From the NCBI RefSeq assembly GCF_000733925.1, contig NZ_JPOO01000003.1, positions 2,108,001 to 2,172,000 on the forward strand: 64,000 bases of DNA, read 5' to 3'. Shown one piece after another: positions 8,766 through 17,708 of this stretch (positions are counted from its first letter, which is position 1; each line of letters begins with the position of its first letter). Below the pieces are notes generated by a model. It worked only from the letters and a program-made list of their open reading frames with translations, ran no database searches and was not told where the DNA came from. Source of the stretch: Arenibacter algicola. GTDB lineage: Bacteria > Bacteroidota > Bacteroidia > Flavobacteriales > Flavobacteriaceae. Made by a program: the position numbers and the translations under genes.

Positions 8766-9587
8766 ATGCGGCAGATTATCAACTTTATATTAAGATATAA
8801 AAATTTCTTGCTCTATCTTTTCTTGTTGATCATATCCTTGGCGCTTACCGTACAATCCCATTCCTATCACCGTTCCAAATACTTTAATTCCTCGAACTGG
8901 TTAACAGGAAATATCTATGAGACCACAAGCAATATAACCACCTATTTTGGCCTTGGAGAGGAGAATAAAAAATTAGTAGAGGAAAATAAGCGATTGCGGA
9001 AGCTTCTTTTTAACCAAAAAAAGGAAGATTCCATGAAATTGGACACGACCAATATTACTTACAGAGTGGTAGCTTCCCAAGTAATAAAGAACAGTTATAG
9101 CCTGCCAAGAAACTATATTACGATCAAGAAAGGAAGTGCAGATGGGATAAAACCCGATATGGGCGTAATAACCGCCAATGGCATCCTTGGAATAGTAGAA
9201 AATACGTCTAAAAATTTTGCCACGGTACAGAGTATTTTGAATACCAAATCCAGGATCAACGCAAAAATTAAGAACACCAACCATTACGGTTCATTGGTTT
9301 GGGATACCAAGGACTATAACACCGTACAACTTGCCGACGTTGAAAGATTGGTACCTGTAAAAATTGGGGACACCATAGTTACGGGTGCCAGTTCCAGTAT
9401 CTTCCCGGAAAACATACCCATAGGAGTCATCAAGAATTTTGATCTCAACAATTCACAAAGCTCATATAGTATAGACATTAAGCTCTTTAACAACATGGCC
9501 GCAGTCAGGAGCATTTATATCATAGAAAACGTTCAACGGGAGGAAATAATAGAATTAGAAGCCAAGACCAATAATGATTCGCAATAG
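8766..9587 (+). CDS. mreC: Rod-shape determining protein MreC
   Basis: Periplasmic scaffold of the elongasome, linking MreB to PBP2/RodA. 273 residues: one N-terminal transmembrane segment (about 13-31), a coiled-coil stretch (about 60-85, EENKKLVEENKRLRKLL), then the two beta domains with the conserved DMGVITANGILGIV and GDTIVTGASSSIFPENIPIG segments. The gene overlaps mreD by 14 bases, which indicates translational coupling. Confidence 0.95.
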   Translation: MRQIINFILRYKNFLLYLFLLIISLALTVQSHSYHRSKYFNSSNWLTGNIYETTSNITTYFGLGEENKKLVEENKRLRKLLFNQKKEDSMKLDTTNITYRVVASQVIKNSYSLPRNYITIKKGSADGIKPDMGVITANGILGIVENTSKNFATVQSILNTKSRINAKIKNTNHYGSLVWDTKDYNTVQLADVERLVPVKIGDTIVTGASSSIFPENIPIGVIKNFDLNNSQSSYSIDIKLFNNMAAVRSIYIIENVQREEIIELEAKTNNDSQ

Positions 9588-10083
9588 CTACTTTATTAAC
9601 ATAATTAGATTTGTACTATTAATTTTGGTACAGGTATTGGTTTTTAATAAGCTCAATTTTTTTGGATATATAAACCCTATGGTGTATATTCTATTTCTCT
9701 ATTGGTATCCCATTAAGGAAAAAAGACAATTGTTCCTACTGTTAAGTTTTCTCCTGGGTTTCTTAATAGATTTATTTTCGGACACCGTTGCCATTCATGC
9801 AGCAGCCACCGTTACCATTGCCTATTTAAGACCAACCATAATGCGCTTTTGTTTTGGGGTAAATTACGAATTTCAAAATTTTAAACTAACCAACACAACT
9901 AGGGCACAACAAATTACATTTTTAACGTTATTAATTATAATACACCATTTAGTTTTCTTTACCCTGGAAATTTTCAGTTTTGAAAATACACTGTTAATTT
10001 TGAGGAAAGTATTGGCTATCAGTATTGCCACCTTAATATTGTGTTTACTATTAAATTCACTTTTTAGTGTTAAAAAAGAATGA
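9574..10083 (+). CDS. mreD: Rod-shape determining membrane protein MreD
   Basis: A 169-residue integral membrane protein with about five hydrophobic segments, beginning SYFINIIRFVLLILVQVLVF. MreD proteins vary in sequence, and the call rests on position between mreC and pbp2, length, and the conserved PKxYxxFLYWYP-like region (YILFLYWYPIKEKR) plus GFLIDLFSDT. It starts inside the mreC 3' end and its stop overlaps the PBP2 start codon (ATGA), so the four genes form one coupled unit. Confidence 0.93.
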   Translation: MIRNSYFINIIRFVLLILVQVLVFNKLNFFGYINPMVYILFLYWYPIKEKRQLFLLLSFLLGFLIDLFSDTVAIHAAATVTIAYLRPTIMRFCFGVNYEFQNFKLTNTTRAQQITFLTLLIIIHHLVFFTLEIFSFENTLLILRKVLAISIATLILCLLLNSLFSVKKE

Positions 10084-11948
10084 GAAAAATCCTTTTGTCC
10101 TCCATTATATTACTGGTTGGAATAACTTTTATCGGCAGATTGTCCTATCTCCAGATATTTAGTTTTTCCCCCAATCAGATATTGGAAGATCCGGCGATAA
10201 AAGCAGTTTATGATTATCCGGAAAGGGGTTATATATACGATAGAAACGGAAAACTTCTGGTGGCAAACCAACCGGCCTATGACGTAATGGTCATTCCAAG
10301 GGAGGTAAAGCCATTGGACACCCTAGAATTTTGCAAGCTATTGGGAATTGACAAAGATAGGTTTGTGTCCCAACTAAGAAAAGCCAGGGTCTATTCCCCT
10401 AGACTTCCCTCTGTTTTGGTACCTCAGCTATCCAAAGAGGACTACGGAAGGCTTCAGGAAAAAATGAGGAGATTTGAAGGGTTCTACATTCAAAAAAGAT
10501 CACTTAGATATTACGACACCAATAGTGGCGCCAACGTTTTGGGATACATCAGCGAAGTCAACGAATGGGATCTGGAAAGAAACCCGTCCTACGCTGCGGG
10601 AGAATTAAAGGGAACTACAGGCATTGAAAAGGAATACGAGACCATCCTAAGGGGACGAAAAGGCGTAAAATACATACAAAAAGACCGGTTTAATAGAGAT
10701 ATTGGCCCCTATAAGACCGGCACACTGGATACACTCCCAGAGCAGGGAAAACAAATAACCGTTACCATAGACAAAATTCTACAGGAATACGGCGAAAAGT
10801 TGATGACAGGGAAACATGGGGGAATAGTAGCTCTAGAACCGGCCTCCGGTGAGATATTGGCCTTAATTTCAGGACCAACATACGACCCGGCACTATTGGT
10901 AGGCAGGGAAAGATCAAGGAACTACAGCAAATTGCATTATGATACCATTTCAAAGCCCACATTTGACCGTTCCATCTTGGCCTCTCAATCCCCTGGATCG
11001 CCATTTAAGACCATAAACGCCCTTGTTGCCCTACAAGAAGGTGCCATTACTCCCGAAACTACTTTTCATTGCTACAACGGTTTCTACGTAGGCAAAAGAA
11101 AAAGAGGCTGCCATTGCGGAGGAGGAACACGAAATTTAAATTCTGGCATATACCTATCATGTAATGCCTATTTTGCAGGGGCTTTCCGCAAAATCTATGA
11201 CCAATTTCCAACTTCTGCAGAAGGTATGGATGCATGGGAAAAACATGTAAAAAGTTTTGGATTGGGAACCTTTTTGGGATATGACCTCCCCACGGGTAGA
11301 CCGGGACGAATACCCAACAAGGAATATTACAACCGAATTTATGGAGAAAATAGATGGTCGTCCTCCACTATAATATCCAATTCCATAGGGCAAGGAGAGG
11401 TAGAGGTTACCCCTATTCAACTGGCCAATATGACCGCTGCCATCGCCAATAGAGGACATTATTTTACCCCACATGTGCTTAAAAAAATAGGGGGCGACGC
11501 TATCAGTATCCCAGAATTCACAGAGGCCAAACATACTTCTATTGATAAGAAATATTTTGAACCTGTTGTACAGGGAATGGCCGAAGTATACAAAAAAGGT
11601 ACGGCCGCAAGGCTCCAAATAGAGGGAATAGAAATTGCTGGCAAAACAGGAACGGTAGAAAACTTCACAAGAATCAATGGGGAACGCACCCAACTAACGG
11701 ACAACTCTGTTTTTGTTGCCTTTGCACCCGTGGACAATCCAAAAATAGCCATAGCCGTGTACATTGAGAACGGATACTTTGGATCGCGGTATGCGGGTCA
11801 CATTGCTTCCCTTATGATTGAAAAATATCTAAAGGGGGAAATAACGAGGGTAGACTTGGAAAAAAGAATGCTTGAAAAAACATTGGAAGAAGAATATGCG
11901 AAGCCCTATAGCGGACAACCCTTTAAAATAAATGAGCGTGTCTGGTAA
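10080..11948 (+). CDS. mrdA: Penicillin-binding protein 2, elongasome transpeptidase
   Basis: Class B PBP that cross-links peptidoglycan in the lateral wall together with RodA. 622 residues: an N-terminal membrane anchor (about 5-25), the pedestal/dimerisation domain opening with PERGYIYDRNG, and a transpeptidase domain with the SxxK active site SPFK (Ser307, Lys310), SxN as SCNAYF, and KTG (residues 522-524, AGKTGTVEN). Two unusual Cys residues lie in RKRGCHCGGG before the SxN motif. Its start overlaps the mreD stop by 4 bases and its end overlaps rodA by 17 bases. Confidence 0.96.
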   Translation: MRKILLSSIILLVGITFIGRLSYLQIFSFSPNQILEDPAIKAVYDYPERGYIYDRNGKLLVANQPAYDVMVIPREVKPLDTLEFCKLLGIDKDRFVSQLRKARVYSPRLPSVLVPQLSKEDYGRLQEKMRRFEGFYIQKRSLRYYDTNSGANVLGYISEVNEWDLERNPSYAAGELKGTTGIEKEYETILRGRKGVKYIQKDRFNRDIGPYKTGTLDTLPEQGKQITVTIDKILQEYGEKLMTGKHGGIVALEPASGEILALISGPTYDPALLVGRERSRNYSKLHYDTISKPTFDRSILASQSPGSPFKTINALVALQEGAITPETTFHCYNGFYVGKRKRGCHCGGGTRNLNSGIYLSCNAYFAGAFRKIYDQFPTSAEGMDAWEKHVKSFGLGTFLGYDLPTGRPGRIPNKEYYNRIYGENRWSSSTIISNSIGQGEVEVTPIQLANMTAAIANRGHYFTPHVLKKIGGDAISIPEFTEAKHTSIDKKYFEPVVQGMAEVYKKGTAARLQIEGIEIAGKTGTVENFTRINGERTQLTDNSVFVAFAPVDNPKIAIAVYIENGYFGSRYAGHIASLMIEKYLKGEITRVDLEKRMLEKTLEEEYAKPYSGQPFKINERVW

Positions 11949-13221
11949 AAGTGTCCTTAAGCGCTTGGATTGGTTTAGCGTTCTAATTTACATTGCCCTA
12001 GTTTTTATTGGTTGGATAAATATTTATTCCAGTACCTTTACCGACGACAACCCCTCCATATTCAATTTTTCCTCATTACATGGAAAACAATTGTTTTTTA
12101 TAGGAACAAGTGCGCTCTCCATTATTATTATCCTGGCTTTGGAAGCCAATTTTTACGAACGATTTTCCAGTCTGTTCTACATTATATCCATAGTATTGCT
12201 CTTGGGCCTTTTTATATTTGGCAAGACCATTGCCGGGGCGACCTCTTGGTACGACCTCGGTTTTTTTAACCTTCAACCCTCTGAATTTGCCAAAGTTGCG
12301 ACCGCACTTGCCCTGGCAAAATATTTAAGTGACATACAGACAGATATAAAGCGGCAGAAAGATCAATTGATTGCAATTTTAATTATTTTGATTCCCGCAT
12401 TCTTGATCATTCCCCAGCCAGATCCAGGAAGTGCCCTTGTCTTTTTTGCCTTGATCTTTGTAATTTTTAGGGAAGGCCTTCCCCTATACTATCTCGGAAT
12501 AGGGTTTATGGTAATTCTTATATTTATCTTGACGCTGATGTTCGGTACTATTTGGGTAGCCATAATCCTTGGACTTTTATTGGCGCTGTTCCTATTGTTA
12601 AAAAAGCCTTCCTTCAAGGTACCTATAATACCGGTTGCCCTTATCTATGTGGCTATTGTTCTATTCTCCCTTTCAGTCAATTTTGTATTTAATTCCGTTT
12701 TTGAACAAAGGCATAGGGATCGTTTCAGTCTTTGGCTTCGATTGGAAAAGGACCCCAAGAAATTGGAAGAGATTCGTAAGGACATAGGCTATAATACCTA
12801 TCAATCTGAAAAAGCCATTGAATCCGGCGGCCTATCGGGCAAAGGATTTTTAGAGGGAACGCGCACCAAAGGCGATTTTGTCCCCGAACAACATACAGAT
12901 TACATTTTTAGCACCGTAGGCGAGGAATGGGGATTTATGGGTACTGCCACTGTGGTAATTCTTTTCACAACATTACTATTACGACTGGTCTACCTATCCG
13001 AACGCCAAAAAAATGACTTTAGCCGTATGTACGGTTATGGGGTCATCTCCATATTGTTTGTACACTATTTCATAAATATTGGTATGGTTACAGGGGTTTT
13101 GCCCACCATTGGAATACCCCTGCCTTTTTTTAGTTATGGAGGTTCCGGATTGTTATTTTTTACTGCACTATTGTTCATTTTCCTAAAATTGGATGCCAAT
13201 AGACTAAACGAACTGACTTAA
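11932..13221 (+). CDS. rodA: SEDS glycosyltransferase RodA
   Basis: Polytopic peptidoglycan polymerase partnering PBP2. 429 residues with about ten membrane segments. Conserved SEDS features include GATSWYDLGFFNLQPSEFAK near residue 105, PDPGSALVF, and the C-terminal PTIGIPLPFFSYGGSG loop. It is the last gene of the rod operon; its stop codon overlaps that of the opposing nuclease gene by 4 bases, so there is no room for an intergenic terminator. Confidence 0.97.
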   Translation: MSVSGKSVLKRLDWFSVLIYIALVFIGWINIYSSTFTDDNPSIFNFSSLHGKQLFFIGTSALSIIIILALEANFYERFSSLFYIISIVLLLGLFIFGKTIAGATSWYDLGFFNLQPSEFAKVATALALAKYLSDIQTDIKRQKDQLIAILIILIPAFLIIPQPDPGSALVFFALIFVIFREGLPLYYLGIGFMVILIFILTLMFGTIWVAIILGLLLALFLLLKKPSFKVPIIPVALIYVAIVLFSLSVNFVFNSVFEQRHRDRFSLWLRLEKDPKKLEEIRKDIGYNTYQSEKAIESGGLSGKGFLEGTRTKGDFVPEQHTDYIFSTVGEEWGFMGTATVVILFTTLLLRLVYLSERQKNDFSRMYGYGVISILFVHYFINIGMVTGVLPTIGIPLPFFSYGGSGLLFFTALLFIFLKLDANRLNELT

Positions 13222-14030
13222 AATCTCCAACCGCTGGTATTTAAACCAGCCTCCAAAAAATCCTCTTGTTCATCGGGCAAATCGGTAAAGAAATCTATCC
13301 CCGTCATTTTTTCAAGAGAATCCACAGGAACCGCAAATTGATACAATTTTGCGCTACTCTCCTTATTGGGAAAGAGAAACCCTATAATCTTTAGATTATC
13401 CCCCTGTCCTTTGGCCACGATCTTATAAAAATATTTTGGAACGGCCACATCCTCCTCCCCTATACTGGGCAACCCCCTTTCCAAAACTCCCGCAGTTACA
13501 ACAAATAATGGACCATCCTTCTTGGCCCAATACCTCACCTGCTGCTCCAACCTATTCCAGACTCCTGCGTTAAATTCCCTATCCTGTGGAGTAATATTGC
13601 TCGTGTAAAAAGTTTCGTTATAGGCATTTTTGGAGAATCTGCGATCCCCGGCCGGACATAAATGCCCCCTATCATATCCCGAGCCTTTGTAGTTCCTCCA
13701 ATCTGCCGATCTACTACTCACCTTAGGATCCTCAAGAAAAAGTGGTCTTTTCCTATCATCATAGGTTAAGTGCGATTTCTCCAATACATAGGCCACCCAC
13801 TCCGCCTGTTCATAACCTTCATTATAGGACAGGGCAAAATGGGCATGCTGTACTATTTCACCAGTGGTGGAACTAGGCCATAGCCATTGCGGAATTTCCG
13901 TCCTATCTCCCTCTCCTTCAGGCAAGGAATAAGGGGCGGGCGTATAAAAATTATCGAATATCCAAAATAGGACCACACAAACCAGCAACAGGGTGGTATA
14001 AATTATCCTATTTTTCCTATATTTATTCAT
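13218..14030 (-). CDS. DNA/RNA non-specific endonuclease (NUC family)
   Basis: A 270-residue, membrane-anchored or exported nuclease of the Serratia/NucA type. A hydrophobic segment lies at residues 10-26. The catalytic motif DRGH is at 120-123 with general-base His123, followed by NAGVWNRLE with the Mg-binding Asn154. It would hydrolyse DNA and RNA outside the cytoplasm, for phosphate or nutrient use. The start ATG at 14030 is preferred, as the longer frame to 14132 lacks a sensible N terminus. It is convergent with rodA and divergent from msrB. Confidence 0.9.
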   Translation of the reverse strand: MNKYRKNRIIYTTLLLVCVVLFWIFDNFYTPAPYSLPEGEGDRTEIPQWLWPSSTTGEIVQHAHFALSYNEGYEQAEWVAYVLEKSHLTYDDRKRPLFLEDPKVSSRSADWRNYKGSGYDRGHLCPAGDRRFSKNAYNETFYTSNITPQDREFNAGVWNRLEQQVRYWAKKDGPLFVVTAGVLERGLPSIGEEDVAVPKYFYKIVAKGQGDNLKIIGFLFPNKESSAKLYQFAVPVDSLEKMTGIDFFTDLPDEQEDFLEAGLNTSGWRF

Positions 14031-14221
14031 AGTGTAAATATAGATTAAAACTACCATTCGGGAATTTCCATAGGTGTAAGTATTGGTCTTTTTGTACGAC
14101 CAATTTTGTGCATAAAAATGTTGATGGACCAATCATTTCAACACTCCCAATGCCACTAAAGACAAATATTTTATACAATACCGATTACTATATAAACAAT
14201 AAAAAAGAAAGGAAAATATAC

Positions 14222-14686
14222 ATGTTAACTTGGAAAGATATTATTAATTATAGTGTTAAGGGAAACCCACTGCCCGATAAAAGAGTGGAAAAAACAGAAG
14301 AGGAATGGCAAGACCTACTAACTCCGGAACAATTTAGGATTACAAGAAACAAGGGAACCGAAGCACCACATAGCGGTGCGCTTTGCAGTAGCCATGAGGC
14401 GGGGAAATATAGTTGTATATGTTGTGAAACCCCCTTATTCGATTCCACCATAAAATTTAATTCGGGCACGGGCTGGCCAAGTTTTACACAGCCTATAAAA
14501 GAAAACGCCATTAAATACCACAAGGACACTTCTTTTGGTATGCTAAGGGTAGAAGTAATGTGCAATACCTGTGATGCCCATTTGGGGCATGTGTTTCCGG
14601 ACGGACCAGAACCCAGTGGCTTGCGTTATTGTATTAATTCAGAATCTATGAAAATAGTTAAAGAAAGGGTATCAGATGAGCAGTAA
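14222..14686 (+). CDS. msrB: Peptide methionine-(R)-S-oxide reductase MsrB
   Basis: Repairs the R epimer of oxidised methionine in proteins. 154 residues from the ATG at 14222, which opens the typical MLTWKDIINY N terminus; the upstream in-frame extension has no family similarity. Two CxxC zinc sites (CICC, CNTC), the GTGWPSF motif, DAHLGHVF, and the catalytic Cys in LRYCINS are all present. It overlaps msrA by 11 bases, so the two are translationally coupled. Cytoplasmic, as no signal peptide is present. Confidence 0.96.
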   Translation: MLTWKDIINYSVKGNPLPDKRVEKTEEEWQDLLTPEQFRITRNKGTEAPHSGALCSSHEAGKYSCICCETPLFDSTIKFNSGTGWPSFTQPIKENAIKYHKDTSFGMLRVEVMCNTCDAHLGHVFPDGPEPSGLRYCINSESMKIVKERVSDEQ

Positions 14687-15227
14687 AAAATTAGAGATCG
14701 CTACCGTAGGAGGTGGATGCTTTTGGTGCGTTGAAGCCATTTTCCAGGAAGTGCGTGGTGTACAAAAGGTAATTTCGGGATATACCGGCGGAAATGCGCC
14801 GGGCAAGCCTACCTATAGGGAAGTATGTTCCGGCCTAACTGGCCATGCGGAAGTGGTACAAATAACCTATGACGCCAATATCATCTCCTATGAGGACATC
14901 TTGGTCATTTTTATGACCACCCATGACCCTACCACCTTAAATAGACAGGGAGCAGATATAGGGACTCAATACAGATCTGTAATATACTATCATAACGACT
15001 CCCAAAAAGAAATTGCCGGGTTGGTCCTAAAGGAAGTGGCGCCATATTACGAGCAGGCCATTGTTACGGAAATAAGTCCTTTGGAAACTTTTTATGAGGC
15101 CGAAGAATATCATCAGGATTATTATAGAAATAATCAGTCGCAGGGCTACTGTAGCGCCGTTATTTCCCCAAAAATAAGCAAGCTTAGAAAAATGCATGCC
15201 GATAAAATTAAAAGAACAAAAGTTTAG
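14676..15227 (+). CDS. msrA: Peptide methionine-(S)-S-oxide reductase MsrA
   Basis: Repairs the S epimer of methionine sulfoxide. 183 residues with the catalytic GGGCFWCVEAIFQEV motif (first Cys is the nucleophile), SGYTGG, GHAEVVQI, and EEYHQDYY. A further Cys near the C terminus (QGYCSAV) can act in resolution. It starts within the last codons of msrB; the pair forms a two-gene antioxidant repair operon. The 179 bases after it hold no recognisable gene or terminator. Confidence 0.97.
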   Translation: MSSKKLEIATVGGGCFWCVEAIFQEVRGVQKVISGYTGGNAPGKPTYREVCSGLTGHAEVVQITYDANIISYEDILVIFMTTHDPTTLNRQGADIGTQYRSVIYYHNDSQKEIAGLVLKEVAPYYEQAIVTEISPLETFYEAEEYHQDYYRNNQSQGYCSAVISPKISKLRKMHADKIKRTKV

Positions 15228-15406
15228 GCACACCAACTATTGGCATAGCCTATTTTGGGAATAATTACAAGGGCATCATATAGGAGATAAGGTAAGGCCA
15301 ATAATTAATCGTGGCCCGTTCCATATTTATCCAATACAGCGGGCATTCTAAAACAATTCCGCTTAATTTGGAAATTACAATCATCAAAATTTATAGGGAG
15401 TATTGA

Positions 15407-15703
15407 ATGCAAAATAACATTAACACAGATAATTTGACCGTAGTGCACGAAAAAGATAACAATAGATTTACCATGGCTATTAATGGCGAAATTGCCAAGG
15501 TGGTATACCAGTTACGGGATCATAAAATGTATTTGACCTATTCCGAGGTACCCTTTAAACTTAGGGGCAAAGGATATGGCAAGGAACTAGTGGAGCGCAG
15601 CTTTGAGCAGTTGACCAAAGAAGGATATAAGGCAGTAGCGGTATGCTCATATATAAAGGCTGTTGCCAGAAGAAGTGAAAAATGGAACTCGATAATTGAA
15701 TAA
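15407..15703 (+). CDS. Small GNAT-family N-acetyltransferase (YjdJ type)
   Basis: A 98-residue minimal GNAT. The acetyl-CoA pyrophosphate-binding motif is RGKGYGKELVERSFEQ, preceded by two beta strands and followed by the AVAVCSYIKAVARR helix region, all as in small YjdJ/Gcn5-like proteins. Its substrate is unknown. It ends 7 bases before the selO start and is probably co-transcribed with it. Confidence 0.85.
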   Translation: MQNNINTDNLTVVHEKDNNRFTMAINGEIAKVVYQLRDHKMYLTYSEVPFKLRGKGYGKELVERSFEQLTKEGYKAVAVCSYIKAVARRSEKWNSIIE

Positions 15704-15710
15704 ACATCTT

Positions 15711-17279
15711 ATGAACCTTAACATTAAGGATACCTTTAATACTGAACTCCCTGCCGACCCTGTCCGCGAAAATACAAGAAGACAGGTCATGCAGGCATGC
15801 TATTCCTATGTAAAACCAAAATCGACTGCAAACCCTAGTTTGATCCATGCCTCCAATGAATTGGCCGAAGATCTGGGGCTGACCCAAGACGATCTAAGGT
15901 CCGAGGAGTTCATTAGTATTTTTAGTGGAAACTCGGTAGTACCTGGCACCAATCCTTATGCCATGTGCTACGGTGGTCACCAATTTGGTAATTGGGCCGG
16001 ACAGCTGGGAGATGGCCGTGCCATTAATTTATTCGAAGTTAACCACAATAATAATCAATGGGCGCTACAACTTAAGGGCGCAGGGGAAACCCCTTATTCC
16101 AGAACCGCCGACGGACTGGCGGTATTGCGTTCCTCTATTAGGGAATACCTTTGCAGCGAAGCTATGTATCACTTGGGAGTACCCACTACAAGAGCACTAT
16201 CACTAGTACTTACAGGAGACCAAGTACTAAGGGATGTACTATATAATGGCAATCCTGAATACGAAAAGGGAGCCGTGGTTTGCAGGGTGGCACCCTCTTT
16301 TATACGCTTTGGAAATTTTGAAATTCTTGCGGCCAGACAGGATAAAAAAACCTTAAGAACACTCACGGATTACACCATAAGGCATTTCTTTCCTAGTATA
16401 AAGGAGGGTAGCAAGGAAGCTTATCTCCAATTTTTTAAGGAGGTTACCAACAACACCCTTGATATGATCATCCACTGGCAACGCGTAGGTTTTGTGCATG
16501 GGGTAATGAATACAGATAATATGTCAATTCTTGGTCTCACTATAGATTACGGCCCCTATGGATGGCTGGAAGGTTACGAAGATGGTTGGACCCCCAATAC
16601 CACAGACCGGCAGTATAAGCGCTATAGATATGGGAATCAAATAAACATTGGCCTATGGAACCTTTATCAATTGGCAAATGCCCTTTTCCCCTTAATAGAG
16701 GATGCCAAAGCGCTTGAAGGAATATTAACGGAATACCGTAATAATTATTCCACAAAATATCTCTCGATGATGAAATCTAAAATTGGGCTTTTCAATAATG
16801 ATGAAAATGACGCAGAGCTTTTGGGCAGATTGGAAGACAACTTACAATTGACCGAAACGGATATGACCATATTTTTTAGAAATCTAAACCGTATTACAAT
16901 AGATAGTTCTACAAATGAAGACTTTTTGAACCCAGTGATGGATGCCTTTTACGTAAAAGAAGAAGTCAAGGGCGATATCTTGAAAAAATGGAAGTTATGG
17001 TTTACCAAATACGTAGATAGATTACAAAAGGAAAATATAAGCGACCGGCAGAGAGCGGAAAAAATGAACGAAGTAAACCCAAAATATGTCCTGAGAAATT
17101 ACATGGCTCAACTGGCCATAGATGCTGCGGACAAAGGGGACTACTCCCTCTTGGATGAATTTTTCCAATTATTAAAAAATCCGTATCAAGAGCAAAAGCA
17201 AGCAGAAAAATGGTTTGTTAAGCGACCGGAATGGGCCAGGCACAAAGTAGGATGTTCCATGCTGTCCTGTAGCTCATAG
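15711..17279 (+). CDS. selO: Protein adenylyltransferase SelO (YdiU)
   Basis: Pseudokinase-fold enzyme that AMPylates proteins and helps redox homeostasis. 522 residues from the ATG at 15711; a slightly longer frame begins with TTG inside the GNAT gene and is less likely. Hallmarks include YGGHQFGNWAGQLGDGRA (nucleotide loop), LKGAGETPYSR, GVMNTDNMSILG and IDYGPYG (metal-binding). The C-terminal SCSS has Cys where eukaryotic SelO has selenocysteine. Its neighbourhood (msrB, msrA) fits a redox role. Confidence 0.94.
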   Translation: MNLNIKDTFNTELPADPVRENTRRQVMQACYSYVKPKSTANPSLIHASNELAEDLGLTQDDLRSEEFISIFSGNSVVPGTNPYAMCYGGHQFGNWAGQLGDGRAINLFEVNHNNNQWALQLKGAGETPYSRTADGLAVLRSSIREYLCSEAMYHLGVPTTRALSLVLTGDQVLRDVLYNGNPEYEKGAVVCRVAPSFIRFGNFEILAARQDKKTLRTLTDYTIRHFFPSIKEGSKEAYLQFFKEVTNNTLDMIIHWQRVGFVHGVMNTDNMSILGLTIDYGPYGWLEGYEDGWTPNTTDRQYKRYRYGNQINIGLWNLYQLANALFPLIEDAKALEGILTEYRNNYSTKYLSMMKSKIGLFNNDENDAELLGRLEDNLQLTETDMTIFFRNLNRITIDSSTNEDFLNPVMDAFYVKEEVKGDILKKWKLWFTKYVDRLQKENISDRQRAEKMNEVNPKYVLRNYMAQLAIDAADKGDYSLLDEFFQLLKNPYQEQKQAEKWFVKRPEWARHKVGCSMLSCSS

Positions 17280-17311
17280 ACTAAGAACACCATTAACGCC
17301 TTGGAAATAAT

Positions 17312-17563
17312 ATGCTCTTAAAATATATAAAAGCCATTCCATTGGGCTACTCTATCGTCCTGTTCCAAAGCAAAAAATATGCCCTTACCCGAACAGATTT
17401 CAATGAAGGAAGGAGTACCAAAGTCTATGCAGAGGAGTTGGGCGGCAAAGATTTCATCAGTTTTAACTTTTATATTTCGGAAAAGGGTGAGCAGTTAAAG
17501 CCCTGTGAAATGCCGGCCGAAAAGGTGATCTATTTTTTAACCAATTACCACTTATTGCAATAA
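17312..17563 (+). CDS. Small conserved-looking protein of unknown function
   Basis: 83 residues, soluble, mixed alpha/beta, with one cysteine (KPCEMPAEKV). It opens LLKYIKAIPLGYSIVLFQSKKYALTRTDF and ends NYHLLQ. I do not recognise a family. It lies 32 bases after selO on the same strand and may belong to that transcript. Regular codon use and the clean ATG start support a real gene. The IS1182 left end begins 25 bases after its stop. Confidence 0.65.
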   Translation: MLLKYIKAIPLGYSIVLFQSKKYALTRTDFNEGRSTKVYAEELGGKDFISFNFYISEKGEQLKPCEMPAEKVIYFLTNYHLLQ

Positions 17564-17588
17564 GTAACAAGATAGAAAATTCATAAAA

Positions 17589-17629
17589 AAAGAAGCTGTC
17601 TCATTAATAGAGGCAGCTTTTTTTTTTTG
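17589..17629. repeat. IS1182 left inverted repeat with internal hairpin
   Basis: AAGCTGTCTC and GAGGCAGCTT (one G-T pair) fold around ATTAATA, followed by a run of ten T, so the IS end also resembles an intrinsic terminator reading out of the upstream gene into the element. Confidence 0.7.
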
Positions 17630-17708
17630 GATCATTCTTTGAAATAGCTTGATTATCTTGTATAAATGCTAGGTTTTTGCTACATTACTGTTGCAATATT
17701 ACTACCAA

